The notes: generated from the letters alone by a model not told the origin. 64,000 nucleotides of DNA from Chitinibacter tainanensis DSM 15459 (GCF_000429785.1 NZ_AUCN01000020.1:1-64000), one strand, 5' to 3'; positions 7,670 to 15,752 are shown, numbered from the stretch's first letter. Numbers and translations: made by a program.

Positions 7670-8281
7670 TCAAATGATGTTGAGCAGGTTGGGAGCTGGC
7701 ACAACGGGTTTAATGACAGGGAAGTTCTCACCCAACGCTTCCCACTTGTTGAAGTCCGGTTTCGCATCCGGAATAGCTGTTTTTGACGCAGAAACGGGGC
7801 TATCTTGCTTCGCTAGCTCGCTGACGACTGCTGAGTACATATCCGAAACCGCGAGCTCTGAGCGCGTTTCTGGGGCTTTTACCGCTGAGTCCTTCTTGGA
7901 TTGGGCCAAAACCGGTTTGGCAGAAGGGAGGGCGAAGCGGCTGGCGGGCTTGGCGCCCCACACCGTCACCTGTTTTCTCTCCGCCTGTCTCGCTTCCTCT
8001 TCGGCCTTGATGGCTGCGCGCGAAACGAAGTAGATGGCCTTGTAACCAGCGCCGCGCTCTTCATCCATCATCTGCTTTGCTCGGCAGGTGTTCTTTTCGA
8101 TAGCCGCTGCGCAGTCGTTGTAGATTGATGGCAACTTGCCCTCGTAATGCTTGCTGACCTTGTGACAGCAAACCGCATAGCCCTGCTGATTTTGCAGAGT
8201 AGGGCAGTGCATGTAGTGGGCGTTGTCACCCACGTTAGCGCTTGGATAGTCGGAAAAATGATAGTTATTCATTCGTGACAT
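7670..8281 (-). CDS. Hypothetical protein of the replication operon
   Basis: 203 residues, not recognised. The N-terminal 75 residues carry several Cys and His (MHCPTL, VCCHK, NDCAAAIEKNTC) that could bind a metal. The remainder is Ala/Lys/Pro-rich and probably disordered, ending in a short hydrophobic tail (NLLNII). AAAGGT precedes the ATG. It is placed between primase and ligase in one transcript, so a role in DNA replication or recombination is likely but not shown. Confidence 0.6.
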   Translation of the reverse strand: MSRMNNYHFSDYPSANVGDNAHYMHCPTLQNQQGYAVCCHKVSKHYEGKLPSIYNDCAAAIEKNTCRAKQMMDEERGAGYKAIYFVSRAAIKAEEEARQAERKQVTVWGAKPASRFALPSAKPVLAQSKKDSAVKAPETRSELAVSDMYSAVVSELAKQDSPVSASKTAIPDAKPDFNKWEALGENFPVIKPVVPAPNLLNII

Positions 8282-8340
8282 ACCTTTGTAGTTTCGTTCA
8301 GTTCCTTTTATTTTCTACGCTGCAGTCCGGCTGGTTCAGG

Positions 8341-9462
8341 CTAGATCAGCTTTGCCGCTTTCCACTTCGCAACGCGAATCGGGTCAATCTGTTCCGCGCG
8401 CCAATAGGCTTCACGGATGACTTCTGGTGCTACTTCGTTGGGGTCTTTGTCGTCCGGCAGAACCCCGAGCCGGCACTTGAAGCCCAGGCGCCGCAAGAAC
8501 AGGCCGGCTTTCACCGCATCGTTGCGCGCCTTGCGCTCTCCGTCCCACATGAAAACCAACTCTTCCAGCCCTTCGGCTTTCAGCTTGATCAGCTCGGATA
8601 CCTGGCACTGGTCGTCCGGCAGCTTGAACTCGGCATCCGGATTGAGGACGCCCGAAAGGTGCTTGCCGAATGTGCCGACGGCAGCAACGCTCCGGAAGTC
8701 CTGCTGGCCAGCGATGGCCATTTCCAATGCAATCGTGTCGAACGCACCTTCACCGACCAGCAATGTCCGCGCCCCTCTGGCCCGATGCCCGTTGTAGAGA
8801 AACCGACCGGTGCCGGCGAGGCCTGGTGGAAAAAGGTACTTCTCGTTGGCCGCGCCAGTAATGTCCCGCCCCTGAAAGTTCACCATCACACCTTCGAGGT
8901 CATAGACCGGAATCAGCACTCGATTCGAGTAATCCTGCCTGATCGTCATGCCGTCAAAGCTGTAGCTGTAATAGCCTTTAGCGCAAAAGCGCAGGTCAAA
9001 TGCCTTTGCGACTGAGGATGAAATACCTCGTGCTTTGAGGTATGGCAGATTGTTCTCCTTGTAGGGAATCGAGACATTGGCCGGCAGTGATACGCGGCCA
9101 TTGCTGAGCTTTTCCTTGCTTGGCTTGCGTTTCGGGCGCCAACCATTGCGCGCCAGAAATTGCTCGATCTGTTTTCGTACCTCAAACCACGATACTTCCG
9201 AACCTTCACTGCTCATCAGCGCGCGGACTAATGACCCTTTGTTGAAGGTCTGTCCGCATGAACCGTGAAAGCAGTTGCCCAAGCCCGTTTCTGCGTTGAT
9301 GTAGACCTTCCAGCCCTTACCCCCGCATACCGGACATTCGCGCATGTTTAGTTGAGTACCTTTGGCGCCGAACGTCCTCCGGTACCGAACACCCTCTGTT
9401 TCAAGGTAATGTTCAATGTCGAGCTCTCCGAAGAGCTCTTGCCAGTCAGATTCTTCTCGCAT
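8341..9462 (-). CDS. DNA primase with zinc finger and TOPRIM domain
   Basis: 373 residues. The N-terminal zinc-binding domain has Cys43-x2-Cys46, Cys64 and Cys69. A TOPRIM domain follows, with VGEGAFDTIAL supplying the catalytic Glu and a later FMWDGERKAR supplying the acidic pair. This is the DnaG/T7 gp4 N-terminal layout without a fused helicase; the separate DnaB-like helicase is the next gene upstream. It should make RNA primers for phage replication. Two iteron-like sequences lie inside its coding region. The start at 9462 follows AAAGGG with 8 bp spacing. Confidence 0.9.
   Translation of the reverse strand: MREESDWQELFGELDIEHYLETEGVRYRRTFGAKGTQLNMRECPVCGGKGWKVYINAETGLGNCFHGSCGQTFNKGSLVRALMSSEGSEVSWFEVRKQIEQFLARNGWRPKRKPSKEKLSNGRVSLPANVSIPYKENNLPYLKARGISSSVAKAFDLRFCAKGYYSYSFDGMTIRQDYSNRVLIPVYDLEGVMVNFQGRDITGAANEKYLFPPGLAGTGRFLYNGHRARGARTLLVGEGAFDTIALEMAIAGQQDFRSVAAVGTFGKHLSGVLNPDAEFKLPDDQCQVSELIKLKAEGLEELVFMWDGERKARNDAVKAGLFLRRLGFKCRLGVLPDDKDPNEVAPEVIREAYWRAEQIDPIRVAKWKAAKLI
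9029..9043 (+). repeat. Exact iteron inside the primase gene
   Basis: CGTGCTTTGAGGTAT, identical to the array-I iteron, about 3.2 kb from the origin. The preceding bases (ATACCT) make a short inverted repeat with its 3' half. Confidence 0.8.
9177..9191 (-). repeat. Iteron-like site inside the primase gene, opposite orientation
   Basis: The minus strand reads CGTGGTTTGAGGTAC, one internal and one terminal mismatch from the iteron. It lies 134 bp from the exact copy and points towards it. Confidence 0.65.
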
Positions 9463-9551
9463 CTGGTAAGCCCTTTCCGCAGTAATTCTGGATTGCGTGA
9501 GCTCGCAATCATGCGAGCTAACACGCGGCTCAACTCAGGGTCGTCGATCAT
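9348..9551 (-). CDS. Possible small ORF overlapping the primase start
   Basis: 67 codons starting with the ATGA overlap at the end of the helicase gene and running out of frame into the primase by 115 bp. No domain is recognised, and only the first 30 residues lie outside the primase. It may be a short coupling ORF that carries ribosomes to the primase start. The long overlap makes me doubt that the full product is functional. Confidence 0.3.
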   Translation of the reverse strand: MIDDPELSRVLARMIASSRNPELLRKGLTRCEKNLTGKSSSESSTLNITLKQRVFGTGGRSAPKVLN

Positions 9552-10981
9552 GCCGGCTCAATGCCGAGAACACTGGTGATGAACTTCATGCGCGCCAGAT
9601 CTTGCTTCACGCGCACTGCAAAGCCACCTTCTTGGTTACGCTGGGCAGCAAAGAACAGCCGGCACTCGCCGCGCGCACGTTCTTCGTCCGTGTAGTTGAT
9701 CGAGATCACCACGTCACAAATACGGATTTTTTCGTAGTCGTCGGCAACGTGAATATCCTTGATCACGCCAGCTTTAGCGCCTTCTCGGTTAGCCTGCGTT
9801 GCAGTCAGTACGGCAATGTTTTCCTCTTGAGCAATCGCACGGAGCGAGGTGTAAATCTCGGTCGTATTTTCGTGCGCGTCGTCAGAGCGATGATCTGGCG
9901 CCATCAAGTCGGCGTAATCGACGATTACCAGGTCAAAAACGATGCCTTTTTGGCGATGACGATTAACCAGACGCCGCAGATCTGCCGGTTTGAACTGGCG
10001 AGCAGGGAATTCGTGCATCACGAACCGTCCAGCTCGGGCTGCCGTGCCTGAGATTGCCGACTCAACCTTCTCGAACTCTTGCACCAGCTCGCGCATTGTC
10101 TTGCCGGAGATATTCGCGTCTGAACGCGCCGCAATCACATCACAAGCCACCTCGAGCGACACGTACATGACGTTGAAGCCGGCCAGCGAGGCGCCGATTG
10201 CGGAGTTGATGAGGGCGGTTGTCTTACCCGACTTGGCTGCACCCATATACATCGAGAGCTCTTTCCGACCCCACCCCTTGCGGTAGAGCAGCTCGTCGAT
10301 TTGACGGAAGCCGGTAGAGATGCCCTTAACGACGGTCACACCAGCCAACTCGGCGGCGCGCTGCTTGCTTCGGGCGTTGATCTCTTCCCAAAAGTCATAC
10401 GCAGCAATGTCGTCATTCGCGCCCACGTCCAGCGCGTCCTGCATGATCTTGGCCACGTCCTTGAACTTGCGCTTATCCACCAAATCAGCGACCTTGAGCA
10501 CCGCTTGGGCGAGGGCCTGCGCTTTGGCGAATTGCGCGACCTGATCAATCACGAAGTCACGGTTGGAAATGTCGGTTTTCTGGTAGAGCTTCTTCACCGT
10601 CTCGGTGATGGCTGGCCGCAGATCTTCGGGGATGCGCTTCTCGGCAACCGCCTTTTTGAAGATGGTCACAAAGGTCGCCATATCCGGATGCTGCCGGTAG
10701 TAGCTGTAGTGCTCCAGTACGAGACCGACGACAATGGAGTGCGCCACATCGTCAAAATGCTTGCTGGAAATTAAGCCTTCCGTCCGAGCCAAGAATGTCG
10801 CGTCACGCAGCAGCAACGCCGCTACTTTGGTCTGGAACGCTTCATCAAAGCCTTCTTCTTCGTGAGCGCCATACGATTCATTTGGCTCAAAAACCATGCT
10901 CGGCTCTGAGCTAGTGTGCGCAGCTGCAGCGCGCTCTAATGCCGCAGCATAAATGCTTTCAACCTCTGCGGTTTCGCTCAT
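9548..10981 (-). CDS. DnaB-like replicative helicase
   Basis: 477 residues from the ATG at 10981, which is preceded by AGGAGA and overlaps the previous stop as ATGA. An earlier TTG start is unlikely. The N-terminal helical domain spans about 1-180. The RecA-like domain has Walker A GAAKSGKTT, Walker B VIVDYADL, and a C-terminal segment with AAQRNQEGG like motif H4. It should unwind the fork and interact with the separate primase. A dispersed operator lies 30 bp upstream of the start, within the end of the preceding gene, between a weak -35 and a TATAAT sequence. Confidence 0.9.
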   Translation of the reverse strand: MSETAEVESIYAAALERAAAAHTSSEPSMVFEPNESYGAHEEEGFDEAFQTKVAALLLRDATFLARTEGLISSKHFDDVAHSIVVGLVLEHYSYYRQHPDMATFVTIFKKAVAEKRIPEDLRPAITETVKKLYQKTDISNRDFVIDQVAQFAKAQALAQAVLKVADLVDKRKFKDVAKIMQDALDVGANDDIAAYDFWEEINARSKQRAAELAGVTVVKGISTGFRQIDELLYRKGWGRKELSMYMGAAKSGKTTALINSAIGASLAGFNVMYVSLEVACDVIAARSDANISGKTMRELVQEFEKVESAISGTAARAGRFVMHEFPARQFKPADLRRLVNRHRQKGIVFDLVIVDYADLMAPDHRSDDAHENTTEIYTSLRAIAQEENIAVLTATQANREGAKAGVIKDIHVADDYEKIRICDVVISINYTDEERARGECRLFFAAQRNQEGGFAVRVKQDLARMKFITSVLGIEPA

Positions 10982-11769
10982 AGACTGTTCTCCTGTTGAA
11001 GTTCGCAATTATAAGTCAGCGATGACTGATTATTGCAAGCGTTTGATGGGAAAAGTGTGTTGGCATACTCCAAAGCCCGATAAACATAATCGCCACCCAG
11101 GCGATCTCTGACGATCGATTCCGGCAGTCGGCCATCGATAATCCGCTGGCCAATAGCGACCTGGTGAGGGTATGAATCGTGGCCGTATCGAGTCAGCTGA
11201 TAGTCGATATACGCCAGCTGATGCTCATTCCCGCAGAATTGGCTTGCGTGGTAGCGTGGGTCAACGGGGTCTCGCATGGCCGCGGACTGGTGTTTCTTCC
11301 AATCCTCACCCATTGCCTCGCCAATATCGTCGCTGTAAAGCTGAGCCGGCAGCGGGTGACGTTCCCAGCATTGCTCTTCTGCAATACGCATGATTGAGTT
11401 GCAGAAGAAGTCATAAGGAATGCCATGTCTATCGGCCTGCTGACGGGCGCGAACGATGCTGGTTGTATGCTTGTTGGCGAACGGGTCGAGCGCGTCCTTC
11501 AAGGGCATTTTGACCTCTGCCATCTTGTAGTCGTACCGTGTCCGGACGAAGAATTGGCGGTAAGCCATGATGTAGCAGTGATTGAACCAGTAGGTTGCCA
11601 TTACCGGATGTAGAAAGCGGTAATCAAACCACTTGGTTTCGTAGAGCTCGGCCTCTACAGAACGGGTTTTGAGTGTTCTGGCAGCGTAAATCGAATCCAT
11701 TTCCGGAAGTGATTTATCACAGCCATAAAAAGCGGTTCCGAGGAAATCCGCAGGGGATATGTTTTCCAT
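10978..11769 (-). CDS. Hypothetical protein of the replication operon
   Basis: 263 residues from the ATG at 11769, which has GGAG about 11 bp upstream; an in-frame TTG two codons earlier is less likely. Aromatic-rich protein with helices (KWFDYRFLHPVMATYWFNHCYIMAYRQF is part of one region) and a conserved-looking central block MRIAEEQCWERHP. I do not recognise a family. Its stop overlaps the helicase start, so a helicase-loading or accessory role is an obvious guess but unsupported by motifs. Its leader is nested inverted-repeat element A. Confidence 0.6.
   Translation of the reverse strand: MENISPADFLGTAFYGCDKSLPEMDSIYAARTLKTRSVEAELYETKWFDYRFLHPVMATYWFNHCYIMAYRQFFVRTRYDYKMAEVKMPLKDALDPFANKHTTSIVRARQQADRHGIPYDFFCNSIMRIAEEQCWERHPLPAQLYSDDIGEAMGEDWKKHQSAAMRDPVDPRYHASQFCGNEHQLAYIDYQLTRYGHDSYPHQVAIGQRIIDGRLPESIVRDRLGGDYVYRALEYANTLFPSNACNNQSSLTYNCELQQENSL
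11012..11029. promoter_or_regulatory. 18-bp operator before the helicase gene
   Basis: TAAGTCA-GCGA-TGACTGA, inside the 3' end of the upstream gene and 31 bp from the helicase ATG. On the minus strand it is followed directly by TTATAAT. Confidence 0.75.
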
Positions 11770-11885
11770 TCCCAACTGCCTCCATTTCCAATATATATAT
11801 TCTTATTAACAGTAGATATAAATAATATTGGAACGCTGAAAAATTCCCAACTACTGCCTAATTCAGCGTTCCTACTCCGGATTAC
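11769..11885. repeat. Nested inverted-repeat element, copy A
   Basis: In order on the + strand: TTCCCAAC, TCCAATAT, TTATTAACAGTAG, AATATTGGA, TTCCCAAC, CTCCGGATTAC. The TCCAATAT/ATATTGGA arms are inverted. A second inverted pair, GGAACGCTGAA (11830-11840) and TTCAGCGTTCC (11862-11872), encloses one TTCCCAAC. It shares its core with copies at 44287-44420 and 56976-57140 and forms the leader of the gene starting at 11769. Confidence 0.8.
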
Positions 11886-11892
11886 AGTTTAA

Positions 11893-12645
11893 TCACACTG
11901 TTCCGGCTTGTTCATAGGCTTGAAGAATTTCCCCAGCAAGTCCGGAACGGACACAATCTTGCCGCTGGAAACGGATGACCGAAACGCTAGGGATATAGCT
12001 GATCTTTTCAATTGCATCGGTTAGTCCGGATTTTCCGCGAATATCAACCTGCGATTCATCGCCGTTAATAACCACACGGCAATTTTCGCCAATTCGAGTC
12101 AGAAATAACTTCATTTGACCTGGTGTCGCATTTTGAGCCTCATCCAGAATCACAATCGCGTTTTTGAATGTTTTGCCGCGCATATAGGCAAAAGGGGAAG
12201 CTTCAATTCGACCGTGTTTAATTAGGTATTCGACGCGAGTTTTGCCAAGACGCTCATTGAGCACATCCAAGAATGGCGCAATATAGGGCGCGTACTTGTC
12301 CTCTTTCTCGCCTGGCAAAAAGCCTAACTGCTCTTCTGCCTCAACGGCAGGGCGCGTGATGATGATCTTATCGACGTGGCCATCGAGCAGCATGTCTGCC
12401 GCAACGCTGCCGCAAATATAGGTTTTGCCCGTACCAGCCGGCCCGACTGCGAAAGTGAGCTGCTGATGACGTAGTGAGTTGATCAGCTTGCGCTGGGTGA
12501 TCGTTTTAGCGCTCAGGGGCTCGTTAGACGCTTTCTCGACGAGCGGGATAAGGGTTTGCTCATCCAGCTGATGAGAACGCGCTACAGCGCGATTCTGACG
12601 GGTTTCCCGACTATTTCCGCGGGCGGGCTTCTTTTTGCTACTCAT
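11893..12645 (-). CDS. phoH: PhoH-like ATPase
   Basis: 250 residues with the PhoH fold. Walker A is GPAGTGKT (68-75) and Walker B IVILDEAQN, with a downstream INGDESQVD sensor. The first 40 residues are basic and Gln/Arg-rich. PhoH homologues are ATPases often found in phage genomes; their role in infection is unsettled. It is the first gene in this leftward replication block. The leader before its ATG has only a weak ribosome site, and no operator is visible directly upstream. Confidence 0.9.
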   Translation of the reverse strand: MSSKKKPARGNSRETRQNRAVARSHQLDEQTLIPLVEKASNEPLSAKTITQRKLINSLRHQQLTFAVGPAGTGKTYICGSVAADMLLDGHVDKIIITRPAVEAEEQLGFLPGEKEDKYAPYIAPFLDVLNERLGKTRVEYLIKHGRIEASPFAYMRGKTFKNAIVILDEAQNATPGQMKLFLTRIGENCRVVINGDESQVDIRGKSGLTDAIEKISYIPSVSVIRFQRQDCVRSGLAGEILQAYEQAGTV

Positions 12646-12710
12646 CTGGTGTTATCTCGGCTTGTTGATCGGACAGCCGACGTTTTTGAGTTGTTCGGTT
12701 CCTGCCTGCC

Positions 12711-12908
12711 TTACTTCCACTGGCCGTTTACAAATTTCGCAGTCGGGCTTGGTGGCGCCAATGCGGTCGAATTGTCCGGAATCCAGTCTGGATAGCCGCG
12801 GCCTTTAAGGTCTTGAGCAGGGTCGTATGCGCCTTGCCATACGTTCGAGTTATGCTGTTGGGTTTGCTCCGAGTACCCGTAAGCAATAAAAGAGACTTGA
12901 TTAGACAT
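12711..12908 (-). CDS. Small hypothetical protein
   Basis: 65 residues from the ATG at 12908, which overlaps the end of the previous gene by 8 bp and has GGAGCT upstream. It is Gln/Asn/Ser/Pro-rich with several Trp and Tyr, ending FVNGQWK. No family recognised. It may be a minor virion or host-range accessory, since it follows a structural gene. The earlier start at 12938 would extend into the upstream gene and has no ribosome site. Confidence 0.5.
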   Translation of the reverse strand: MSNQVSFIAYGYSEQTQQHNSNVWQGAYDPAQDLKGRGYPDWIPDNSTALAPPSPTAKFVNGQWK

Positions 12909-14046
12909 AGAAGAGCTCCACGATAATCCCAGCCGCAACGGCTGTAGTGTCAGTGTGCGGCGCCGCTGCGGTCATTGCCCAAGCGAGGCCAGATGGCAAA
13001 CGAATACCGGAGGCTGGTACGTAGTCGTCGAGTGATAGGCAGTCGTTAGCCTTCACGCGAACCGTCATGATGGGTTGATCTGTCCCCACCGTAGGCACCG
13101 CGGCTTTGTTGTAAATCTTCAAGTAAACGTCCGCGGCACTGGTGTTGTTGATCACGCCACCGCCCAAGTTGGTTGCCGAGTTTTTCGTAATCGTTGGATT
13201 GGTTGTTGCTGCGGTAATTGCACGGCTGAATGTGGTGTAGCCGCCCGCGCCAGAGTCCGGACGTGGGATGGCGGACACTGCTGATACCGCACTAACCAAC
13301 GAGATCGGAATCGATTCGCTAAGCGAGCCGCCGCCCGTATTGGTCAGATCGACCGGCATTTCGTTAATGTCGGTAATGTTGATCGAAAAAACACGAAGCT
13401 CTGTGGCAGAGGCCGGCGCCGTCGGGCCATTTACCGCGCGAATCCGCAGCATCAATTGCTCATCAGGGTCCGGAATGCGCATCGTGCGCACGGCAAAGGT
13501 GTTGCGACCTGCTGCCGAGTTGGTATCACGCTGCGCAAAGCGAACCTCGTCAGGGTAAAGCTGCATGATGTATTGTCGGCCAGCAGCCACCCGATCACTA
13601 ATTGCGTACCAAGTGCCGGTGTTTTCCCACGCTGGGAAGCGGTTTTTATTGAAGCTCAGCGCGCGGCATTGAGCTGCCGTGCTGCCGCCAGGGAAAAGGA
13701 ACGCGACGCACACTTGGCCTGCTGAGTCGATTAGCTCGAAAGACACATCGCAGTTAGCAGGGTTGGCTTGACCAAATTGAGCCGAAATAACGATCTGAGC
13801 CGGCGCTGCAAACTGCACCGGTAGCAGCATTTGGCACACTGCATTGGGCGTGGTGCCGGTGTTCAAAATGGCACGATCTGTTGCGATCAACGGCTGAACC
13901 GTAGAGCCGCTGGTATCGTATCGATCTGCGAGCTCGGCCATCCCCCAGCCAAATTCATCACGAAATTTCATTCGCACGCCGGAGATCAGCCGCGCACCTT
14001 CTGGCGTGTTGCCGAAGCCGACCTGGTAAGAACCTTTTTTATCCAT
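12901..14046 (-). CDS. Probable virion surface or tail protein
   Basis: 381 residues, beta-rich with many Thr/Ala/Ser/Gly, no signal peptide and no enzymatic motif. The start has GGTGG upstream. The composition and its place at the end of the structural and lysis genes suggest a tail-associated or receptor-binding protein. A dispersed operator (14055-14072) sits 9 bp before the ATG. I do not recognise a specific family. Confidence 0.5.
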   Translation of the reverse strand: MDKKGSYQVGFGNTPEGARLISGVRMKFRDEFGWGMAELADRYDTSGSTVQPLIATDRAILNTGTTPNAVCQMLLPVQFAAPAQIVISAQFGQANPANCDVSFELIDSAGQVCVAFLFPGGSTAAQCRALSFNKNRFPAWENTGTWYAISDRVAAGRQYIMQLYPDEVRFAQRDTNSAAGRNTFAVRTMRIPDPDEQLMLRIRAVNGPTAPASATELRVFSINITDINEMPVDLTNTGGGSLSESIPISLVSAVSAVSAIPRPDSGAGGYTTFSRAITAATTNPTITKNSATNLGGGVINNTSAADVYLKIYNKAAVPTVGTDQPIMTVRVKANDCLSLDDYVPASGIRLPSGLAWAMTAAAPHTDTTAVAAGIIVELFYV

Positions 14047-14054
14047 AATCCACC

Positions 14055-14072
14055 TAAGTCAATGGTTACTTA
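14055..14072. promoter_or_regulatory. 18-bp operator
   Basis: TAAGTCA-ATGG-TTACTTA, one mismatch in the right half. It overlaps the stop codon of the gene at 14066 and abuts the ribosome site of the gene starting at 14046. Confidence 0.7.
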
Positions 14073-14512
14073 TTAACATCGACGTAATCAACGCCGAAAC
14101 CCGAGAAAATATCGATCTCGCTGGCCAGCTCAACCGCCTCTTTGGCTGATTTGCCAAGCTTCATTGCCGCCATTGCAAAATCACCGCCTGAGCCAATTGC
14201 GAAAGGCGCTTTAATTTCGATCGGTACCAGCTTTTCGCCATACAAGTAGCTCTCGCCGGTTTGCGTATTGATCACGATGGCCTGCAGATCGTCGATCTCA
14301 GGCGTTTCACCGCCGAACAGCAATTCGTTATCGGCAAACGAATCCTCAAGCCAGCTTGCGAAAAGTTTGAGGTCATCAGCTGTGCCGGCACCGGCCATCA
14401 GCAGCTTTCCATCCCCAATAACAAACAGCTTCTTAATCTCGAATCGCTGGTTGCCATAAGTCACCTGACGGTCTGCAGCTAAGGTTTTGCCGTCCCATGC
14501 TACGGTTGTCAT
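14066..14512 (-). CDS. Proteasome-beta/HslV-like Ntn hydrolase
   Basis: 148 residues starting MTTVAWDGKTLAADRQVTYG, the N-terminal strand of HslV and proteasome beta subunits, in which the threonine exposed after Met removal is the nucleophile. DGKTLAADR and a later IGSGGDFAMAAM helix fit the fold. Stand-alone phage members are known among tailed phages; a maturation protease or degradation role is possible. It lacks an HslU-like partner here. GGAG lies about 10 bp before the start. Confidence 0.75.
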   Translation of the reverse strand: MTTVAWDGKTLAADRQVTYGNQRFEIKKLFVIGDGKLLMAGAGTADDLKLFASWLEDSFADNELLFGGETPEIDDLQAIVINTQTGESYLYGEKLVPIEIKAPFAIGSGGDFAMAAMKLGKSAKEAVELASEIDIFSGFGVDYVDVNK

Positions 14513-14524
14513 TTGGAGCGCTCC

Positions 14525-15106
14525 CTATTGTGTGATTTCGTTAATTTCAATTGCATCAAGCAGTGCGTTTTGACTGTCGGCTAGTTCGTGATACTGGCTG
14601 GCGAGCTCGATGAGTTTGTCCTCAACGGCTGCTCTGGAAACGGTTGAACACTCTTCGGGCGCTTTTTCAGTGCTTCGCTCACGATCACGCGGCTCTCGGT
14701 TTTGGAGGGCGTCGTTGAGCAGCCGGACAGTCCGAAGGTTGAGATAATCGCCACAGCCATCAGGCTCAGCAGCGATAGCGACCGCGGAAGCAATGCTGGC
14801 CGGCAGTCGTTGTGGTTTGCTGATTTCACGGTGAATCTCCTTAATGTGGTCGAAACGCTCTGCTCGGGCGCTGGCTGATGCAACCAGGCTCGCTACAATG
14901 CGGTCATTGCCATGAAAAACAATCGCCTGGTCAGCGATTTCGTTCATGATCTCTTTGAGCTGCTTTTGGGCCTCTTTCTTTTCCCATTGCTCGTTCACGT
15001 CTTGCCTAGCATTCCGGTCGATCATGAAGGCCAGTGCCGCAATAGCTGCTGCAACCGCCACGATCTTTATTAGCCAGGCATAGGCTTTCAATTTCTCGAA
15101 CATCAT
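14525..15106 (-). CDS. Rz: Inner-membrane spanin (Rz-like)
   Basis: 193 residues (or 192 from the second Met). One N-terminal transmembrane helix (about 11-29, LIKIVAVAAAIAALAFMI) is followed by a long charged, coiled-coil periplasmic domain, the layout of an i-spanin. AAGGAGGG precedes the ATGATG start, which overlaps the stop of the holin-like gene. A lipoprotein gene of Rz1 type is embedded within it in another frame, which is the decisive context. It should bridge to the outer membrane and fuse the membranes at the last step of lysis. At 193 residues it is longer than lambda Rz (153). Confidence 0.85.
   Translation of the reverse strand: MMFEKLKAYAWLIKIVAVAAAIAALAFMIDRNARQDVNEQWEKKEAQKQLKEIMNEIADQAIVFHGNDRIVASLVASASARAERFDHIKEIHREISKPQRLPASIASAVAIAAEPDGCGDYLNLRTVRLLNDALQNREPRDRERSTEKAPEECSTVSRAAVEDKLIELASQYHELADSQNALLDAIEINEITQ
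14581..14829 (-). CDS. Rz1: Outer-membrane spanin lipoprotein (Rz1-like), embedded in Rz
   Basis: 82 residues from a GTG at 14829 with AAGGAG 8 bp upstream, wholly inside the Rz gene in a different frame. The signal peptide ends in the lipobox LSGC, followed by a Ser/Thr/Pro-containing periplasmic segment. It would be lipidated at the Cys, sorted to the outer membrane and bind Rz. The unusual start codon and embedded position are typical of Rz1 genes and make it easy to miss. Confidence 0.82.
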   Translation of the reverse strand: MKSANHNDCRPALLPRSLSLLSLMAVAIISTFGLSGCSTTPSKTESRVIVSEALKKRPKSVQPFPEQPLRTNSSSSPASITN

Positions 15107-15366
15107 CCCTCCTTGCTCGATTGAACCGGTTCAGCCGGCCGAGACCGGCTGCCAAACCAGAACCCCACAATTACCCCGTTCATTGGCCCGACCGTTTGCA
15201 CGTAGTCCTTGATCGAGATCGCTCCGGTAATCGCTGCCCATGCGCAAATCACGTTGAACAGTACGCAGATGATCAGCGTCAGTACCGGTCTGGTAACGCG
15301 ATTGAATGCTGTGGCCACGTCCAAATCGCGCAGCGCGCGCAGCAGCTTAATCAGTCCATCAATCAT
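15103..15366 (-). CDS. Holin-like membrane protein 2
   Basis: 87 residues from the ATG at 15366, preceded by GGAGG. An amphipathic N-terminus is followed by two or three hydrophobic segments (VLTLIICVLFNVICAWAAI and MNGVIVGFWFGS) and a short charged tail. Size and topology fit a holin or antiholin. It overlaps the upstream holin-like gene by 8 bp and the Rz start, so all are co-translated. Which of the two membrane proteins triggers lysis is not evident. Confidence 0.65.
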   Translation of the reverse strand: MIDGLIKLLRALRDLDVATAFNRVTRPVLTLIICVLFNVICAWAAITGAISIKDYVQTVGPMNGVIVGFWFGSRSRPAEPVQSSKEG

Positions 15367-15685
15367 TTTTCTGACCTCCGGTAAATCGGCTGAGCATTTG
15401 CTCAATCACCTGTGGGCCTAAATAGGCAATTGCAGAAATAAAGCCGGCTCTAACCTGCTCATTCTCAATGCCAACCACAATCGACAGGCCGTTTGCGAAA
15501 ATACCCATTACTACTGCCACGACCAATTCCAGCGCCAATAGCTTTGAGAAGAATCGCTTGCGTCTGCCGGTTCTCACCTGCTCGGTGTGAAATAGCAATC
15601 TGCCGGCCATACCAAACAAGATCGCCACACCGAATGTTTTGATCGCCGTAATGGCCGCAGACCAATCCAAACCAAATTCCTTCAT
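15359..15685 (-). CDS. Holin-like membrane protein 1 (LydA-type)
   Basis: 108 residues from the ATG at 15685 with GGAGGG upstream. Three hydrophobic segments (about 11-27, 47-66 and 77-93) are interrupted by a basic RTGRRKRFF loop, resembling LydA-type phage holins. It should form lesions in the inner membrane that start lysis. The leader contains an inverted repeat and an operator, indicating control of lysis timing in the prophage state. Confidence 0.7.
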   Translation of the reverse strand: MKEFGLDWSAAITAIKTFGVAILFGMAGRLLFHTEQVRTGRRKRFFSKLLALELVVAVVMGIFANGLSIVVGIENEQVRAGFISAIAYLGPQVIEQMLSRFTGGQKND

Positions 15686-15696
15686 AAAGAAACCCT

Positions 15697-15729
15697 CCCT
15701 ACCTGAAATCGTACCGATCACAGGTAGGG
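15697..15729. promoter_or_regulatory. Leader inverted repeat of the holin operon
   Basis: CCCTACCTG (15697-15705) and CAGGTAGGG (15721-15729), perfect 9-bp arms with a 15-nt loop, between the operator and the holin ATG. It has no T tract, so an attenuation or RNA-stability element is more likely than a terminator. Confidence 0.5.
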
Positions 15730-15734
15730 GAGTA

Positions 15735-15752
15735 CAAGTCATCACTGACTTA
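15735..15752. promoter_or_regulatory. 18-bp operator before the holin operon
   Basis: CAAGTCA-TCAC-TGACTTA, one mismatch; it overlaps the stop codon of the upstream hydrolase gene. Confidence 0.75.
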
